Source: Anniella stebbinsi
Lineage: Eukaryota; Chordata; Lepidosauria; Squamata; Anniellidae
Length of the DNA stretch: 64,000 bases
Direction: 5' to 3'
Assembly (NCBI GenBank): GCA_029215795.1
Contig: JARDYH010000002.1
Coordinates: forward strand, 10,719,001 to 10,783,000
The notes under the pieces are model-generated. The model was not told the DNA's origin, searched no databases, and was given only the letters and a program-made list of their open reading frames with translations. How positions within the stretch are numbered: the first letter of the stretch is position 1; each line of letters begins with the position of its first letter. The translations under genes were made by a program, and so were the position numbers. Shown here piece by piece: positions 20,590 to 32,770 of this stretch.

Positions 20590-20900
20590 TCGTCCTGAAC
20601 TTTGAGATTTTCTTTTTAAATTTGCGTGAAAATTCGCACACATTTTTTTGTGCACATCTCTTCTTACTACGTGCATTTTTGTATGCAGTTTCACCTAATG
20701 CGCAAGCAATTTCCTAATGCAATGCATTTTAACATTGTTTTACTAATATATGCAAAATATGGTTCCCTAATATATGCATTTTTGAGTGCACCTTTTGATT
20801 GGAGAAGTCCATTGTAAAATTCAGAAAAGTGCAGATTTCAGAAGATAACTGAGTTTCGGTTTGTGAATTTGCTTGGAAGTGCAAAATTAGGTAAGTTTGC
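20590..20900. repeat. AT-rich interspersed repeat (family D)
   Basis: It is full of phrases such as GTGCATTTTTGTATGCA and CTAATATATGCATTTTTGAG. Similar text recurs, partly inverted, at 23615-23910, 27770-28030 and 57895-58580. It has no coding content. Confidence 0.5.
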
Positions 20901-21401
20901 GTTAAAAAGCAATCTGAATGCATTTCTCTCCCTTTCCCTGGATGCAGCATCTGAAGATTGAACTCAGACCACCAATGAGCCATAGCTGAACAAAATAATG
21001 GATATACAGTGCTTGAAGATGAGTAAAACAAAGCTGAGGAGACAGTATTATTTCAATGTATAGACTCTAAAGAGGGTGCATTCTATTCCACAACCCTAGC
21101 AGAGTTATTCTGGAACAATTTATGTCTCATCCATCCTGCAATATTCAATTCATTCTGTAAACTTGTAATGGAGGAAATTATTCTTCTGACTCCAGTGTTA
21201 AAGAAAACCATCTACAGGAAAAATAACTTTTGACATGTTTTGCTTAAACCATGGCTTTTTTTCCCCCACTGTGTTTTTTTGGGTCCCCAGTTCTATACTA
21301 AGCATTTGGATAGATATTTAAAAGTTTATTGTTTAACCACTTCACACAACATTATAGAAGGCAAGTACATACACACACACCAATAAAAATGTACACTGAC
21401 T
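20901..21401. other. Intergenic sequence, no feature seen
   Basis: It contains a short CA run near 21370 and nothing else that I recognise. Confidence 0.3.
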
Positions 21402-21585
21402 CTTTTCAGATGACATGCTAAGCCACCGTAGTTAAGCATTTTGAGCTAAATGTGATGGCTTAATGTGTCATGTGAACCATTCCTAACCATGGTGGCTACA
21501 TAACCATGGTTTAAACACGTGCACTAATCATTTGCTATAAAAGGGATGGCGGCCTAACCATGGCTTAATGTGTTGTCTGAAAAGG
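21402..21585. repeat. Foldback element related to family B
   Basis: Ends CTTTTCAGATGACATGC and TGTTGTCTGAAAAGG are inverse complements. The inside alternates GGCTTAATGTG and AACCATGGT phrases in both directions. Confidence 0.6.
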
Positions 21586-21729
21586 CCTTTTACAGTTCGA
21601 CATAAAAATAAATTGCCTAGACAATGTACTTCATTACTTTCCAAAACATGATTGCTGCAAAACCAACCATTTTCTTGATGATCTTTTCATTAGCAGTAGC
21701 TCACGGAAAGTACCATTTGGTTGATGATT

Positions 21730-22440
21730 GTGATTATTTCTTTATTAAAATTATTTATATACTTCATGGTCAAATCACCAGGTGGGCTACAAAATTCATT
21801 AAAACAACAATTGAAATAACATTCAAAGATAAAAGCAACAAACAAAATCAACGAAGCTACATATTAACATCAGCAAATACCTGAGAAAATGGATGCATTT
21901 TCAACAGGTGCCAAAACACCATCAAGGATGGCACCTCTCACACTCCAGTGGAGAGTGGATTACAAAGGGAGGGTGCCACAGTAGAAAAGGTCACCCACCT
22001 GATTGCTGTCAGATATACCTGTGTAAGCAATGGGGCAACCAGGATGCCCTGATCTGTAGATCTCAGTGATAGGGCAAATTGATATGAGATAAGGAACTCT
22101 CTCGGGTAGCCTGGTCCCAAGTTGTTAAGGGCCTTCTATGTCAATAACATCACCTTGAACCTGACCCAATAATATATTGGCACTCAGTGCAGATCTCTTG
22201 GCAAAGGGATAACATACTTTCAGTTATTCTGCCCCCTCAGCAACCTAACTTCTGAAATATTCACTAGCTGCAATCTATGGACCAATCTCAAGGGAAGCCC
22301 CATATCGAGACCATTGCAGTAAACCAGTCTTTAGGTTATCGATATGAACCTGATCCTTCAGTGGGAGTGCAACTCTGCCCAGAAGAGATAACCTACCAAA
22401 TTCTCAGACAAAGGAACTGCCTATTCACAGCATCTTCATC
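21730..22440 (-). mobile_element. L2-type LINE 3' region, long fragment
   Basis: It starts TTCTTTATTAAAATTATTTA (antisense 3' end) and runs through ATCACCTTGAACCTGACCC and TTGGCACTCAGTGCAG, which resemble antisense L2 3' UTR. It is about 700 bp with no intact frame. Confidence 0.65.
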
Positions 22441-22482
22441 TACTGTTACTGTCATTTATTCAATCATTTCTTTATTTCTTAC

Positions 22483-23122
22483 TAGGGCTGTGCAAGCCTC
22501 GGGCCTTGGATTCGGGAATCTGAATCACCACGGCCATTTCATGACAGAACCGCCATTTTAATGCACAGCTCTAGACCTCCGCAAAGAAGAAACAGCCTAC
22601 AACTCCCAGCATGCACTGCCTGGGAAGGCTGAACCTACTGGAGCTCAGGGACAGTGGGCATTCGTGTCCTTCCTGCTGCCGCTGCGATCGCCCACTTGTG
22701 ATCATGATCACTCGCTGGCTGCCACGATCAGCCACCTGCTGGCTTGATTGCCCACACTCTATTGCGATCCAGGATACTCCAGTTCCTGGAGGGGTCATCG
22801 TGCATTCTGCAGGTGCCCAACAGCTGCCTGCTTTCCCCAAGAGCTGCCCACTCAGGTGATCATGGCAGCAGCATGGCTCCAGTAGGTTCAGCCTGGGCTC
22901 CAATAGGTTCCGCCAACTCACTAGTCTTCAAAAAATTAAAAGAGCTATAAAGACTGATCTCTTCCGGCAGGCCTACCCAGATGAATTGTAAGTGTTTTAT
23001 AGGTGTTTTACTGGTATTTTAATGATGTATTGGTTTTACGTGCTTTTAATCGGTTTGTGTCTTTTATGCTTGATGTTGTTCCCCACCTTGATCCGGAGGG
23101 AGAGGCAGGTAATAAATAAATA

Positions 23123-23162
<40 letters not shown>

Positions 23163-23305
23163 GGAGTTGTAGGCTATTTCTTCTTTACAGAGCCCTAGGG
23201 CTGTGCATTAAAATGGTGGTTCCATCATAAAATGGCAGATCCATCATGAAATGGCCATTGTGATTTGGATTTCCAAATCCAAGGCCTGAGGCTTGCACAG
23301 CCCTA
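22483..23305. mobile_element. Large foldback element interrupted by an L2 tail
   Basis: The left arm starts TAGGGCTGTGCAAGCCTC and the right arm ends GAGGCTTGCACAGCCCTA. The arms stay complementary for about 140 bp, through TACAACTCCCA and TGGGAGTTGTA. The flanking octamers TTTCTTAC and TTCTTTAC agree at 6 of 8 places, which suggests an old hAT-type 8-bp duplication. The interior holds an L2 3' end and a GAT array. Confidence 0.65.
22925..23161 (+). mobile_element. L2-type LINE 3' end with (GAT)n tail
   Basis: It encodes the L2 ORF2 C-terminus (KIKRAIKTDLFRQAYPDEL), then TGATCCGGAGGGAGAGGC and AATAAATAAATAG. About 13 GAT units form its tail (23122-23161). It lies inside the foldback element at 22483-23305. 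Confidence 0.75.
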
Positions 23306-23614
23306 TTCTTTACCCACTTCCCTAGTTGAGTTGTACAGGCTGCACTTGGAGAAATCATAAAGGAGGTCTCCCATTTCCACTGATAGAAATGCTGTTCTCG
23401 TGCTGATTATTTTTGATACCTCCCTTCAAATACTTAGGAAGACATAGACTGAAATCTGAGGGCTGGAAAAGTTCCTCAAAAATCAACAAGTATTTTTCAG
23501 AAACTTCATTTATCCAGGTTTAGCAATAGTAAAAACAAGAAGATCTCACTAGAATCACCAACACAGCTAGCGAACCACGGCCGGTAGGGGGAGCTGAAGA
23601 TGGAGGAGCTGCCG

Positions 23615-23910
23615 AGGGATGTATGGATTTTGTAAAATTTATTCCATATGGGTTTCACAGATTGCCAGGTGCCTTTCATTCCATCGGCCGCTTATTGAGT
23701 TTCCCAAATTTGTGCAGAAGTGCATCTGTGCACATTTGCACTTGTAAAAAGGTGCAAATCCTCTCCCCAAAATACCCAAAATGTGGATCTTCCTGCTTTA
23801 GCCTATGGGGGAAATGTGCATTTTCGGTCCGTGTTTGTTCATTTCATGTCTTTTTCTGCAACGAAATTTGCGTAAAATTCCAGAAAAATGGTTTGCAAGT
23901 TCACTGAATC
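23615..23910. repeat. AT-rich interspersed repeat (family D)
   Basis: It carries TTTCCCAAATTTGTGCAGA, TAGCCTATGGGGGAAATGTG and AAATTTGCGTAAAATTCC. These phrases are shared in order with 58130-58370. Confidence 0.55.
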
Positions 23911-24015
23911 CATGCAACTAGAAGCGACCAGGAAAAGCTGTGGAAACCACAGATTGGGTCCATAGAAATCAGAACTCATTTCATTCCATTGCGAATTTCT
24001 CCAACTTCCCTAGAA

Positions 24016-24287
24016 TAGGGTGACCAGATAAAATCCAGGTCAGGGCTCATGTAACTTTTAACAGTTGTAGAGAAAAGGGAATTTCAGCCAGTGTCATTTG
24101 TATGCAATTAGTTCTTGGTGAAATTCCCTCTTCGTCACAACTGTTAAAGTTGCAGGGGCCCTGCCTTCTTTTGTATATGGTTACTCTAGTATAGTGCCTG
24201 CACCTTTAACTGTTGTGATGAAGAGGGAATTTCACCAGGAACTAATTGCATACAAATGACACTGGCTGAAATTCCCTTTTCTCTACC
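24016..24287. mobile_element. Foldback DNA transposon (family A variant), right end lost
   Basis: The terminus TAGGGTGACCAGATAAAATCC differs from most copies but matches 48677-48984. The centre is TGGTTACTCTAGTATAG (subtype 1). The right terminus is replaced by CT-rich sequence after TTTTCTCTAC. Confidence 0.75.
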
Positions 24288-24949
24288 TCTCCCCTCTCCC
24301 TGCCCCATGGGAGGGCCTCTCAGGGATCATTGCATTTCAGCTTCTGTTGCTTTTAATTTCAATATCCTTTAACCCATTTTTCACTTTGTGATTTGGCAGC
24401 TGCAAGGTTAATAGTGAGCAAATTAGCAGGTGAAAAACAGATGCGCCCAATCAAGAGTTTAAATTTTCCCAACTGGGAACAAGACCATTAAATCAATTAT
24501 CACAGTTCTCCATCAAAGCCATTGTCTCTATACCTGCCTTAATTTAATTAAAAGTAATATGCTGAAGAAAACTCCAGCACCGTTTATTCTTTCTTTGAAT
24601 AGCAAACGGAGAAAGCTGCACAATGGGAGATTACTGATGCATAAAGAATGAACGGGAAAGCAACAAGGTTATTGGCAAGAAACGTTAGTTAAAACTGTGG
24701 ACAGTATTCATAATTATGTAATGGCCTGAACTGGTGTCTCTAACAGCTATCAAGCCAAACCTTGCTCCTAAACATCATCCAAAACTACAGAATAACAGAA
24801 TCATAGCCCAAGTCAAAATTTGGTTCCCTAGATTAAAAGAATGGAGCAGAAGATGGAGGCTGGTTCCAAATTAACACCATCTAGGCTATTGCCTATTATT
24901 ATTATTTTTTGAAAAATGAACCCTGAAGTAATTCCACATGGACCTATGG
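24288..24949. other. Intergenic sequence, no feature seen
   Basis: A moderately AT-rich stretch with no repeat or exon that I can recognise. Confidence 0.3.
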
Positions 24950-25235
24950 ACCGGTTAGAGTCTAGAGAAGAGCCTTCAGTGTGGTGGCCCCCTCTGGAGG
25001 TCAGGCAGGTGCCAACACTATTGTTTCCAGTGCCTCCTGAAAACATCTTTATTCCAAGAAGCCGTGCTTGACAGATGAGCCACAATTTTGATTGATACTC
25101 TGTTTTTAACATTTTTAATATGTTGCTTTATTTCTTTTATTTTGTCATCATTTTATCTTTTATTGTTCTCCACTCCTGAATCTGTTTAAATGTGGAGTGG
25201 TAAATAAACACTGGAAATAAAATTAATACAAATAA
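24950..25235 (+). mobile_element. L2-type LINE 3' end
   Basis: Its ORF2 C-terminal region (FRCLLKTSLFQEAVLDR in approximate frame) is followed by a T-rich 3' UTR ending TGGAGTGGTAAATAAACAC. It is a decayed copy. Confidence 0.55.
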
Positions 25236-25239
25236 ATAA

Positions 25240-26035
25240 ATAGAAACCCTGCTGCAGTTGCTGAAGATGTGTTGAGCGTTTGGCCCGTACAGCCCATTTG
25301 AACTTTGCCGCTGATATTTTTGGCTGCGCTAACAACCTCCACACCTTTAGTGGGAGCAGAGGATGCTGATTTCCGAACACACCATGACAGGCATGTCTCC
25401 TGACATGCTCCCAAGCATCAAGAGATTCTTAAGTCCCTTTCCACATTTTACATGAATAGGTAACAAATCACCAGTGCATAGGTGGTTTCCAAGGCTGCGT
25501 CAAGTGTGAATGGATTCTCAGAGCAGCTTCAGGGCTCCTAACGTTTTCCTATTAGCGGCCTCTGCTCATGTCATGCTTTTCCACCCAGCAGAGCACACGC
25601 GTATGTTCCAAACGGTGCAATTCGGCTGTGATAAATAAATAGTGATGGGTGAACGTACCCTAGGTGATTCCATTCTCCACTCAGAAAGTAATGACTTCAT
25701 CCAAGTGAGCTCCTTTCATATGGTTTTTTTTTTTGCGGGGTTTTGCACATGTGCAGTATCAAGATGCCTCTTGGGAGTTGCAGTTTGGAACGGTGTCATG
25801 CAGCATGGCATCATCATGCACCCCCTTTCTGATTGGTTGCTTTCACTGTGGCAATGATGTCATGTGAGGTTTCCTTGCCATTGCCAGGATGAACATGAAT
25901 CCCACTGAGGCTGCAAATCCTAAGCACGTTTAGAATGAAAAAAGTCCTATAGTTCCCAACATTCCCCAGCCAGCCATGCTTGGATTGTACGAATTTTTTT
26001 CTGTCTAAACATTAAAAGGGTTGCACCATGAGTTG
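25240..26035. other. Intergenic sequence, small repeat scraps
   Basis: 25770-25860 and 25950-26030 hold pieces resembling TTGGGAGTTGCAGTTTGG and TTTTTTTCTGTCTAAACAT. Similar text occurs near 43215 and 53335, so these are fragments of an interspersed repeat. No gene is seen. Confidence 0.3.
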
Positions 26036-26066
26036 TCCTCCTCCTCCTCCTCCTCCTCCTCCTCTT
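26036..26066. repeat. (CTC)n microsatellite
   Basis: About ten CTC units lie just before the family A element at 26101. Confidence 0.9.
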
Positions 26067-26100
26067 CCCAGAGCTGTGGCAACAAGAAAAGGAGCTTAGG

Positions 26101-26420
26101 TAGGGTGACCATATGAAATGGAGGACAGCGTTCCCGCATCTTTAACAGTTGTATTGAAAAGGGAATTTCAGCAGGGGTCATTCATATGCATGCAGCACCT
26201 GCTGAAATCCCCTCTTCATCACAACAGTTCAAGCTGCAGGAGCTATACTAGAGTGACCATATACGAAAGAGGGCAGGGCTCCTGCAGCTTGAACTGTTGC
26301 GATGAAGAGGGAATTTCACCAGGTTCTGCATGCATACCAATGACACCTGCTGAAATTCCCTTTTTCTATGCAGCTGTTAAAGATACAGGAGCCTTGTCCT
26401 GCTTTCCATATGGTCACCCT
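26101..26420. mobile_element. Foldback DNA transposon (family A), dimer subtype 1 reversed
   Basis: Termini TAGGGTGACCATATG and CATATGGTCACCCT are present, and the centre reads GCTATACTAGAGTGACC, the inverse of the subtype 1 junction. The flanking octamers AGCTTAGG and AACTAAGG agree at 6 of 8 places. Confidence 0.85.
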
Positions 26421-26421
26421 A

Positions 26422-27524
26422 ACTAAGGTAGCTGCTTCAAGTATGTTTTGGAGAGGGGGAGGGTTAAGTGGTAAGACAACTGAAAAGGTTGGTGGAGAAT
26501 ATCTGTGTACTACTTTACTGCGCATGCTACAGAAGCTCACTACAGAATTCAAAGCACATCAGTTCAAGCTGGCTACACAGGTGAGCATCACATACATGAT
26601 TTCTGCTGCTGCATGAAATGTGAATTGACCCTTAGAACAGCTTTAGGGCTCCTCAGATTTTTATGATAGGATTCCTCCGAGTGGGCTCTGCCAATGTTAC
26701 GCTTTCCCACTCACTGTGTGCTCCAAACGCTGCAATTCTGCTATGATAAATAACATGTGAATCAGCTTGAAGTTTGGTTGGCGACTTTCAGAAGCGATTG
26801 TTTTATCACAAAGCGGCAGATGTTGCCAGTAAACCAGAGGGAAGGCCTGGGGCAGGGGAAGAAAAAGGAAGATATGTCTCTAATCTCCTGGTGGAATTAA
26901 TTTGGTTGTGGTTGCGGCTTGTTTATTGCCAAGTCTAAGGACAGAGCGCCCCCTGCTGGAAAAAATAAACATTTTAAATGTGATTGAGCACTGTTGGTCG
27001 TTTTCAGACTTCAGCCCTTTTGCACGACCGCAGCATTGCATTTCTGCAATTAGCTGGTAGCGAAAGGTGATTATTTTTTCTATTTTTTTCTTTTATACTG
27101 TAATAATGCTATTTTTCAGTTTTTAAAAAACTGTAAGAAAGATAAAATGAAATCTGTAAATTTTCCACCCACCCCGCCCACTGCAAGAAACAAACACTGA
27201 CTAAATGAGGGGCAATTAAGGAGCAATTCATCACTAATCTTTGACTTATGTTGAACAGGAAGAAATAAAATCGTCTGAACCCGTGAACAGGCCAGTAGCC
27301 GTTAACTGCTGGCAAGTTTGATGGTGCAACAACAATAGCAACCTATTGAACATCCTGATTGAACAGGAATATTAACCCTGGTCATCCAAGTCCCAGCCCA
27401 ATATTCTGTCCACTGCAGTCCTACCAGCTCTCCTGGATGCATTGTTCATTGAAATATTTTTGCAGTTTGTGCTGACCTTGCTATGATCAGTGATGGGAAG
27501 TATCCAGAGATAATGGGTTTTTTT
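26422..27524. other. Intergenic sequence, no feature seen
   Basis: The phrase GCGCCCCCTGCTGG near 26945 and a T-rich run near 27075 are the only marked stretches. Confidence 0.3.
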
Positions 27525-27665
27525 TAGGGATGTGCAGAGGATCCGATCCAATCCATGATCTGAATCCGATTAGCTCAAAAATAGGAGGAAAACAATCCGA
27601 TCCGATCCAACAGTTCTGATTCCGATCCGAGTTCCGATCCGATCCGGGGGGTCCATGCACATCCC
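27525..27665. repeat. GATCCGA-rich foldback repeat
   Basis: It opens TAGGGATGTGCAGAGGATCC and closes CATGCACATCCCT. Inside, GATCCGATCCGA phrases repeat in both directions. The left end of the composite at 35224 has the same type of sequence. Confidence 0.6.
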
Positions 27666-27769
27666 TGGTTTCCCCCCCCCCTGCTCTTTTGTCCACTCAT
27701 GAAGTGTATGGACCATAGGATGGGAGAGGAATTCATTCAGTTTGCATTTTAATACAAACCTATCTGATT

Positions 27770-28030
27770 TTGTGCTTTCAAACCACTACACAAGCTGAAA
27801 CTGTTATCCTTCAAAATAAGCTCCACATTTTGCAATGCAATTGTCTAATCAAAGAATATATACCAAAATGTGTATATAGGGCAAGATAACATTTTAAAAA
27901 TGCATTATTGTAGGGAAATTGCTTTTTTAAAACAGTGTAACAGAAATGCATACAAAAATGCTTTAAAAGTTTCATGCAAATGTTTATATATAAAACCTCA
28001 AAGTTTGGAAAACCCAAACTGAAGATTGGA
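27770..28030. repeat. AT-rich interspersed repeat (family D), inverted
   Basis: It contains AATGCATACAAAAATGC and GGGAAATTGCTTTTTTAAA, the inverse of phrases at 20640-20760. Confidence 0.5.
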
Positions 28031-30478
28031 GAAATTCTCAATGTTCAAAATGAACCAAACTCAGGTTTGATAAAAGGAGAAAGAAAGAAAGTGACAGATT
28101 TGTCATCGCTAGTGGGCAAGAATTGCAGGCTGCAGGGGAATGGCCCATCTAAAACAAACGTTCTATGCCTCTGCTATTACCAGGCTCTGGCTGCAACCGA
28201 ACATACACTTGCAGAGAGTAAGTGCCACTGAACACAGCGGGACTTTCCGAGGTTACACAGATCACGACTCACTGACCAGTTCCATCCTACCTTTTCTGTG
28301 ACAGCTTGAGAACAGGCGAAACTGCATCCAACCACCTCAGCTGTTGCATATTGCGTTTGCAGATGCAAAAGCGAGTATATATCCAAGGCAGACCAAAACA
28401 GAAAGAAATGTCCCTGGATGCTGGAGCTGTTTCGGAAAGCCTTCATCCCCTGGAAGTGCTAGTACAGAACCTTTCCGAAGAGCATGACAATGACTATACA
28501 TGTCCGATTTTGCCCAGAAGAGGGCAACGTTACAACACTTGTTGATTTTTCATGTTAATTTGTACCACCACCACCCAGCCCAGCCTCAGACTCAGAAAGC
28601 GAAGGATCAGGCTGGATGGAACTATTAGCTCAAGACATCCTCTGCACAATGGAGAATTGAAGGAGGATTCCCAATTCCTTCCTTATTTCTTTCCTACTTA
28701 GTTATCAATTCTTCCAGAGAATGTGTGTGTGTGGGGGGGGGGGGGGGAATAGCAAATAGCTTTGCAACACTTTCAAGACTAACTTTGACCATTCCGGCAT
28801 TCCTTGCCTTGCTTTGTTTCCAAAAAGTCCCCAAAGCTCCATATTTAGGGGCAGCAGGAGAAGGTTCTATTGCTCTCATGTGGGCTTCCCATTGCCATCT
28901 GGTTGACTGCTCTGTGAACAGAATGTTGGACTAGATAGACCATGGACTGGATCCAGTAGGGCAGCCTTCCCCAACCCAGTTCCCTCGAGATGTGTTAAGA
29001 CTACGAGCATCCCCGCAGTCAGCTATGCAGTAGGGCTCGTCTTCTGTTCTGAAAAATAGCATTCATGCAGAGAGAAAGGGGGAAGGGGATGTGGAGCAGA
29101 AACAGTGTAAGAGGGATCCCATGGGCACATTTGGGAATTTGAGAAACTGCTGTTGGGGCCACCAACAAAAAGGCTCCCCATGGTGGATGTGGGTAGTCAC
29201 ATAATGGTTGTCGGGGGGGGGGGGGGGGGCTGGCTAGTCAAAAGGGAGCTAAACAGGGTTGTGAGGGGGAGAAATAGCAAATCCAGAGGCTGAGGGGGAG
29301 ATAAACAGCAAGGCAAAGGGGTAAAGAGTGAAGCTAGAGGCTGGGAGGGGAGAAACAATGAGCTAAAGAGGAGAGGGAGAGAGAAAGCAAAGGGGAAAGG
29401 TATGTGTGGGTGGAAGATTGCGAGGGTCCAGAAAGCAACACTTTCCTTCTCTGCCTGACCACCAACAACTGATCTGCGGCAGGTGCAGGAATGAGAACCT
29501 GGCACCCTGATCGTTTTCGTGGTTTTTAATTGAAAATCATTTTTTGAAGGGGGCAGGTAGTGGGGTGCTTCATGGCCGCTGTTGGTGGTCCCAGCAGGTG
29601 CCGCATTGGGGACCTCTCGGGTAGGATCTCTTAAGAAAAGCGGCCGCAAGTGTGCAGTCTATGTGTGCAGATACGAGTCTAATAAAGATTTCCCTCCTTT
29701 GCAAATGTATCAACTCATTAGACAGACAGACAGGAAATGGAGCCAGGGTAATAATATAATTGCTCACAAGCCCGGTGCCGAGATTGCAACGGCCCGGAGG
29801 TGGAAGTTCTAGATGAGCCGAAACCTCTTTCATTTTTTCTAAGAGAGTTGAAGAAGTCAAGCGTGAATGTCAAGGCTCGATCAAGGAAATGAGATACACA
29901 AAGATAATCAGTAAACGACCCGGGCGATTCCATTATATTTATTACTGACATCCACTACCCTGGAAATATGGGAATACTCTCTGGACATACTGAGACCATG
30001 TGGCAACATTTCAGAGCAAAAGGATCTCAAGACCCATCAACCGTATTGTTGTAGATTAGCTCTTTTGTCATGCAAATCAACCTTCTTCCTCTGGTGCTGG
30101 AGGTGGATATAATAGCTTTTTAAAGGCAAGAAGAAATTGTTTGGGAGAGACATGGCTTCCCATGATGTACACAATTATTCATTTTATCCCAATTCTACTT
30201 CTGGTCAAACAGGCTTTGCAGGGTTTTGAAACAATGCAGAAACCTGCAGAGTCTGTTTACCAGTGATATTATACACACTATTCATGAGCAGCCATCCCCT
30301 CTTTCTGTCTTTTCCATGTATTTATTTGAAGATTTTTACATTACAGAAGATCAATACATGAACCAATGCTTCTTTACCAACATTACATTAAGCACTCATT
30401 TCAGATGTAACCATCAATTTTCACTTACATGGTCATCAGAGATCAAATTTATTGTAAGTATAACTCAGAATATATTAA
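28031..30478. other. Intergenic sequence, mostly unrecognised
   Basis: Poly-G runs lie near 28732-28747 and 29213-29229. A fragment of family P (CTTCCCCAACCCAGTTCCC) lies near 28968. The rest shows no exon or repeat that I can support. Confidence 0.3.
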
Positions 30479-30528
30479 CAATCAATCAATCTCTCTATAT
30501 AGCAATCAATCAATCAATCAATCAATCA
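30479..30528. repeat. (CAAT)n microsatellite
   Basis: Two short CAAT arrays are separated by CTCTCTATATAG. The second has about six units. Confidence 0.85.
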
Positions 30529-31110
30529 CTGAGTTTAGCAGCCTCTTAAATATCCCATGTATAGAATCAACATACATCAGAAACAGAAATAGGTTTTTTC
30601 CCCCCAAGAAGTCATCCTTAAAATTAGGTGCAAAGCTTTCTTCTTCTCTCTGGCCTAATCTACCCCAAGCAGGATATTGCACTATGAAAGCGGTATATAA
30701 CAGGCAGGAGTCACACAAAGCAGGATATAGCGGTATGAAAGTGGTACATGGTATGTGTCAATGGGCCCCAACAGTTGTCAATGCACTTCAATACTGTTAT
30801 AAAGCAGTAGTGTGGCTCCTGCCTTTTATATACCACTTTCATAGTGCAATATCCTGCGTGGTGTAGATAAGGCCTCTGTGTTTCTCTCTGCTTCTGCGCT
30901 ATACCTTAAAATTAGTTATTTTCTTTCCCCAATTTCAAACATTCAGGGGTTTAGTCTGTTGTTCAGTTTTGCAACCTACATTTCTTTTCTTAACTTCTTC
31001 CTTTGAGCTTCTGTTGAACCTCCTGTAAATTCCTTTTCCTCCTTCCTGAGCAGATTTCCTAATTCCTATAATCTAACTAAACTTTTATTCTTTTGTCTGA
31101 AACAGACCAG
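30529..31110. other. Intergenic sequence with a small inverted repeat
   Basis: GGATATTGCACTATGAAAG near 30671 is mirrored by CTTTCATAGTGCAATATCC near 30836, an exact 19-bp inverted repeat about 145 bp apart. It looks like another small foldback. No gene is seen. Confidence 0.5.
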
Positions 31111-31143
31111 CGCACACACGCACGCACGCACACACACACACAC
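31111..31143. repeat. (CA)n and (CG)-interrupted microsatellite
   Basis: CACACACG and CACGCACG units lead into about eight CA units. Confidence 0.9.
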
Positions 31144-31184
31144 GATTTAATCCCATAATATCCAAAACTCACACTAAGAGCTTC

Positions 31185-31553
31185 TTGAGATGAGCTTTTT
31201 AATCACACGCTTACAACGGGCCACTCACGGATCTTCACGGGTCATTTTAATGACGACATGTTCCTCCTGCGCATGTCCTGCTAGTATCCCGCTCCTTCTA
31301 CCATTTTTTTTCATTGTAAAATAATCCTCAAAAGATATGATTCTTCTGAGCTGTAGTGACAGTTGTCGTTATTTCCTGCTATGTGCAGGAGATGTTTCGC
31401 TATAAAATGCCCACTAGAGGGCACTGTCCCACTACACTGAATGGGCCACGTGGTCACTGCTTTCTTCCCCTTTCTCTCCCCTGTGATTCTGCTCATCCCT
31501 ATCACGGAAGAGAAGCAGGAAGCAAGAGTGACAGTAAGGAATCGTGATTCTCC
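31185..31553. repeat. Interspersed element, family F, inverted copy
   Basis: It opens with GGGCCACTCACGGATCTTCA and closes near GAATCGTGATTCTCCACC, the inverse of the ends at 10602-10945 and 13501-13884. Confidence 0.6.
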
Positions 31554-31697
31554 ACCCCACCCCACCCCGAAAGAGCTCTAAATAGAAAAATGGAAATCAG
31601 TGTTGTTCCTTCCCAGCCACTATTAGACTAGGTGCTGGCTTGGTTACTGTACGTTTTGTGCTCCAAAGGCCTTACTTACATCCCAACGTGGCTTAAG

Positions 31698-31929
31698 AGC
31701 AGTGAAGGTTGGTGACTCAGATGTCAGTGGGGCAGTCAATCCGCTCTGGGCTTCAGTGAGAACCAGCCAGAATTTTAAAAGAGTTATCCAAGGTGCTTAA
31801 CTCTATCCCAAAAATGGGTTCAGCACCTTGGATAGCTCCTTTAGCATTCTGAATGGTTCTCGTTCTGACAGAAACTCAGAATGGATTCACCACCCGACTG
31901 ACATTGGAGCCACGAGCCTCCACTGCTTA
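31698..31929. mobile_element. Complete foldback element, family E
   Basis: The left arm begins AGTGAAGGTTGGTGACTC and the right arm ends GAGCCACGAGCCTCCACT. The two are inverse complements for about 48 bp. A second inner inverted pair, AGTTATCCAAGGTGCT and AGCACCTTGGATAGCT, makes the whole 232 bp foldable. Confidence 0.7.
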
Positions 31930-32324
31930 AGATTCATTCTCTTCCCCAAGAGAAACCTTGAGAGCTGAAGTTCTATGAGAGGGGCTCGTGATCTTTTACA
32001 GCAAGGATTGGGAAACTTACTTCTTGAGGGTCTTGCACAGACTGCAGCCCAGTTTCAAACCCCACCCACTTTGCAAACCCTGCCCAATTTGGTTCTGGTT
32101 CCACTTTTGGTTTTGACTCTAGCCACTGCTGAGACACAGACCTGACAAGTTTTGTCCAAGGTTAATAGGGACCTTGACAGGAACAAGGTTACCCACCCGT
32201 CTTACAGATAATCCTGAACACTGTCACCAAACTACGCATGAAGAAATGTCCCCCAGCACAAAACAAAACTCCCTGCATTTAGAAAGCTAGCATGTCAGGG
32301 GAAAATGTTCTAGCCTAGCCTTCT

Positions 32325-32770
32325 CGTAAGAACATAAAACAAGCCATGCTGGATCAGACAAAAGGCCTATCTACTCCTGCATTCTGCTCCCACGTTGGCC
32401 ACTACATGTGAGAAGTCCACAAACAGGAAATGAGTGCAATAGCAACTTCCTGATTGTGTTCCCCAGCAGTTGGTGTACCCAAGCATGCCATCTCTGAAAC
32501 TGGATGCAGCATATAGCTATCATGACTAGCAGCCATTGATATCCTTTTCCTCCTCCATGAATTTATCCAGCCTCCTTTTAAAGCCATCCAAATCAGTGGC
32601 TGTCACTACATGTTGTGGCAGTGAACTGCAGTGAATCCCATACTTTAACAATGCGCTGTGTGAAGTCCTTCCTTTTATCTTTCCTGAATCTCCCACCAAT
32701 TAGCTTCATTGAGTTCTGAGAGGGAGAAAAATGTCTCCCTATGTATTCTTTCCACCACATCTCTACATGG
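32325..32770 (-). mobile_element. CR1 LINE 3' region fragment
   Basis: TAAGAACATAAAACAAGCC, then CCTCCTTTTAAAGCCATCC and GTGTGAAGTCCTTCCTTT mark the antisense CR1 end, about 445 bp. The frame is broken. Confidence 0.8.
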
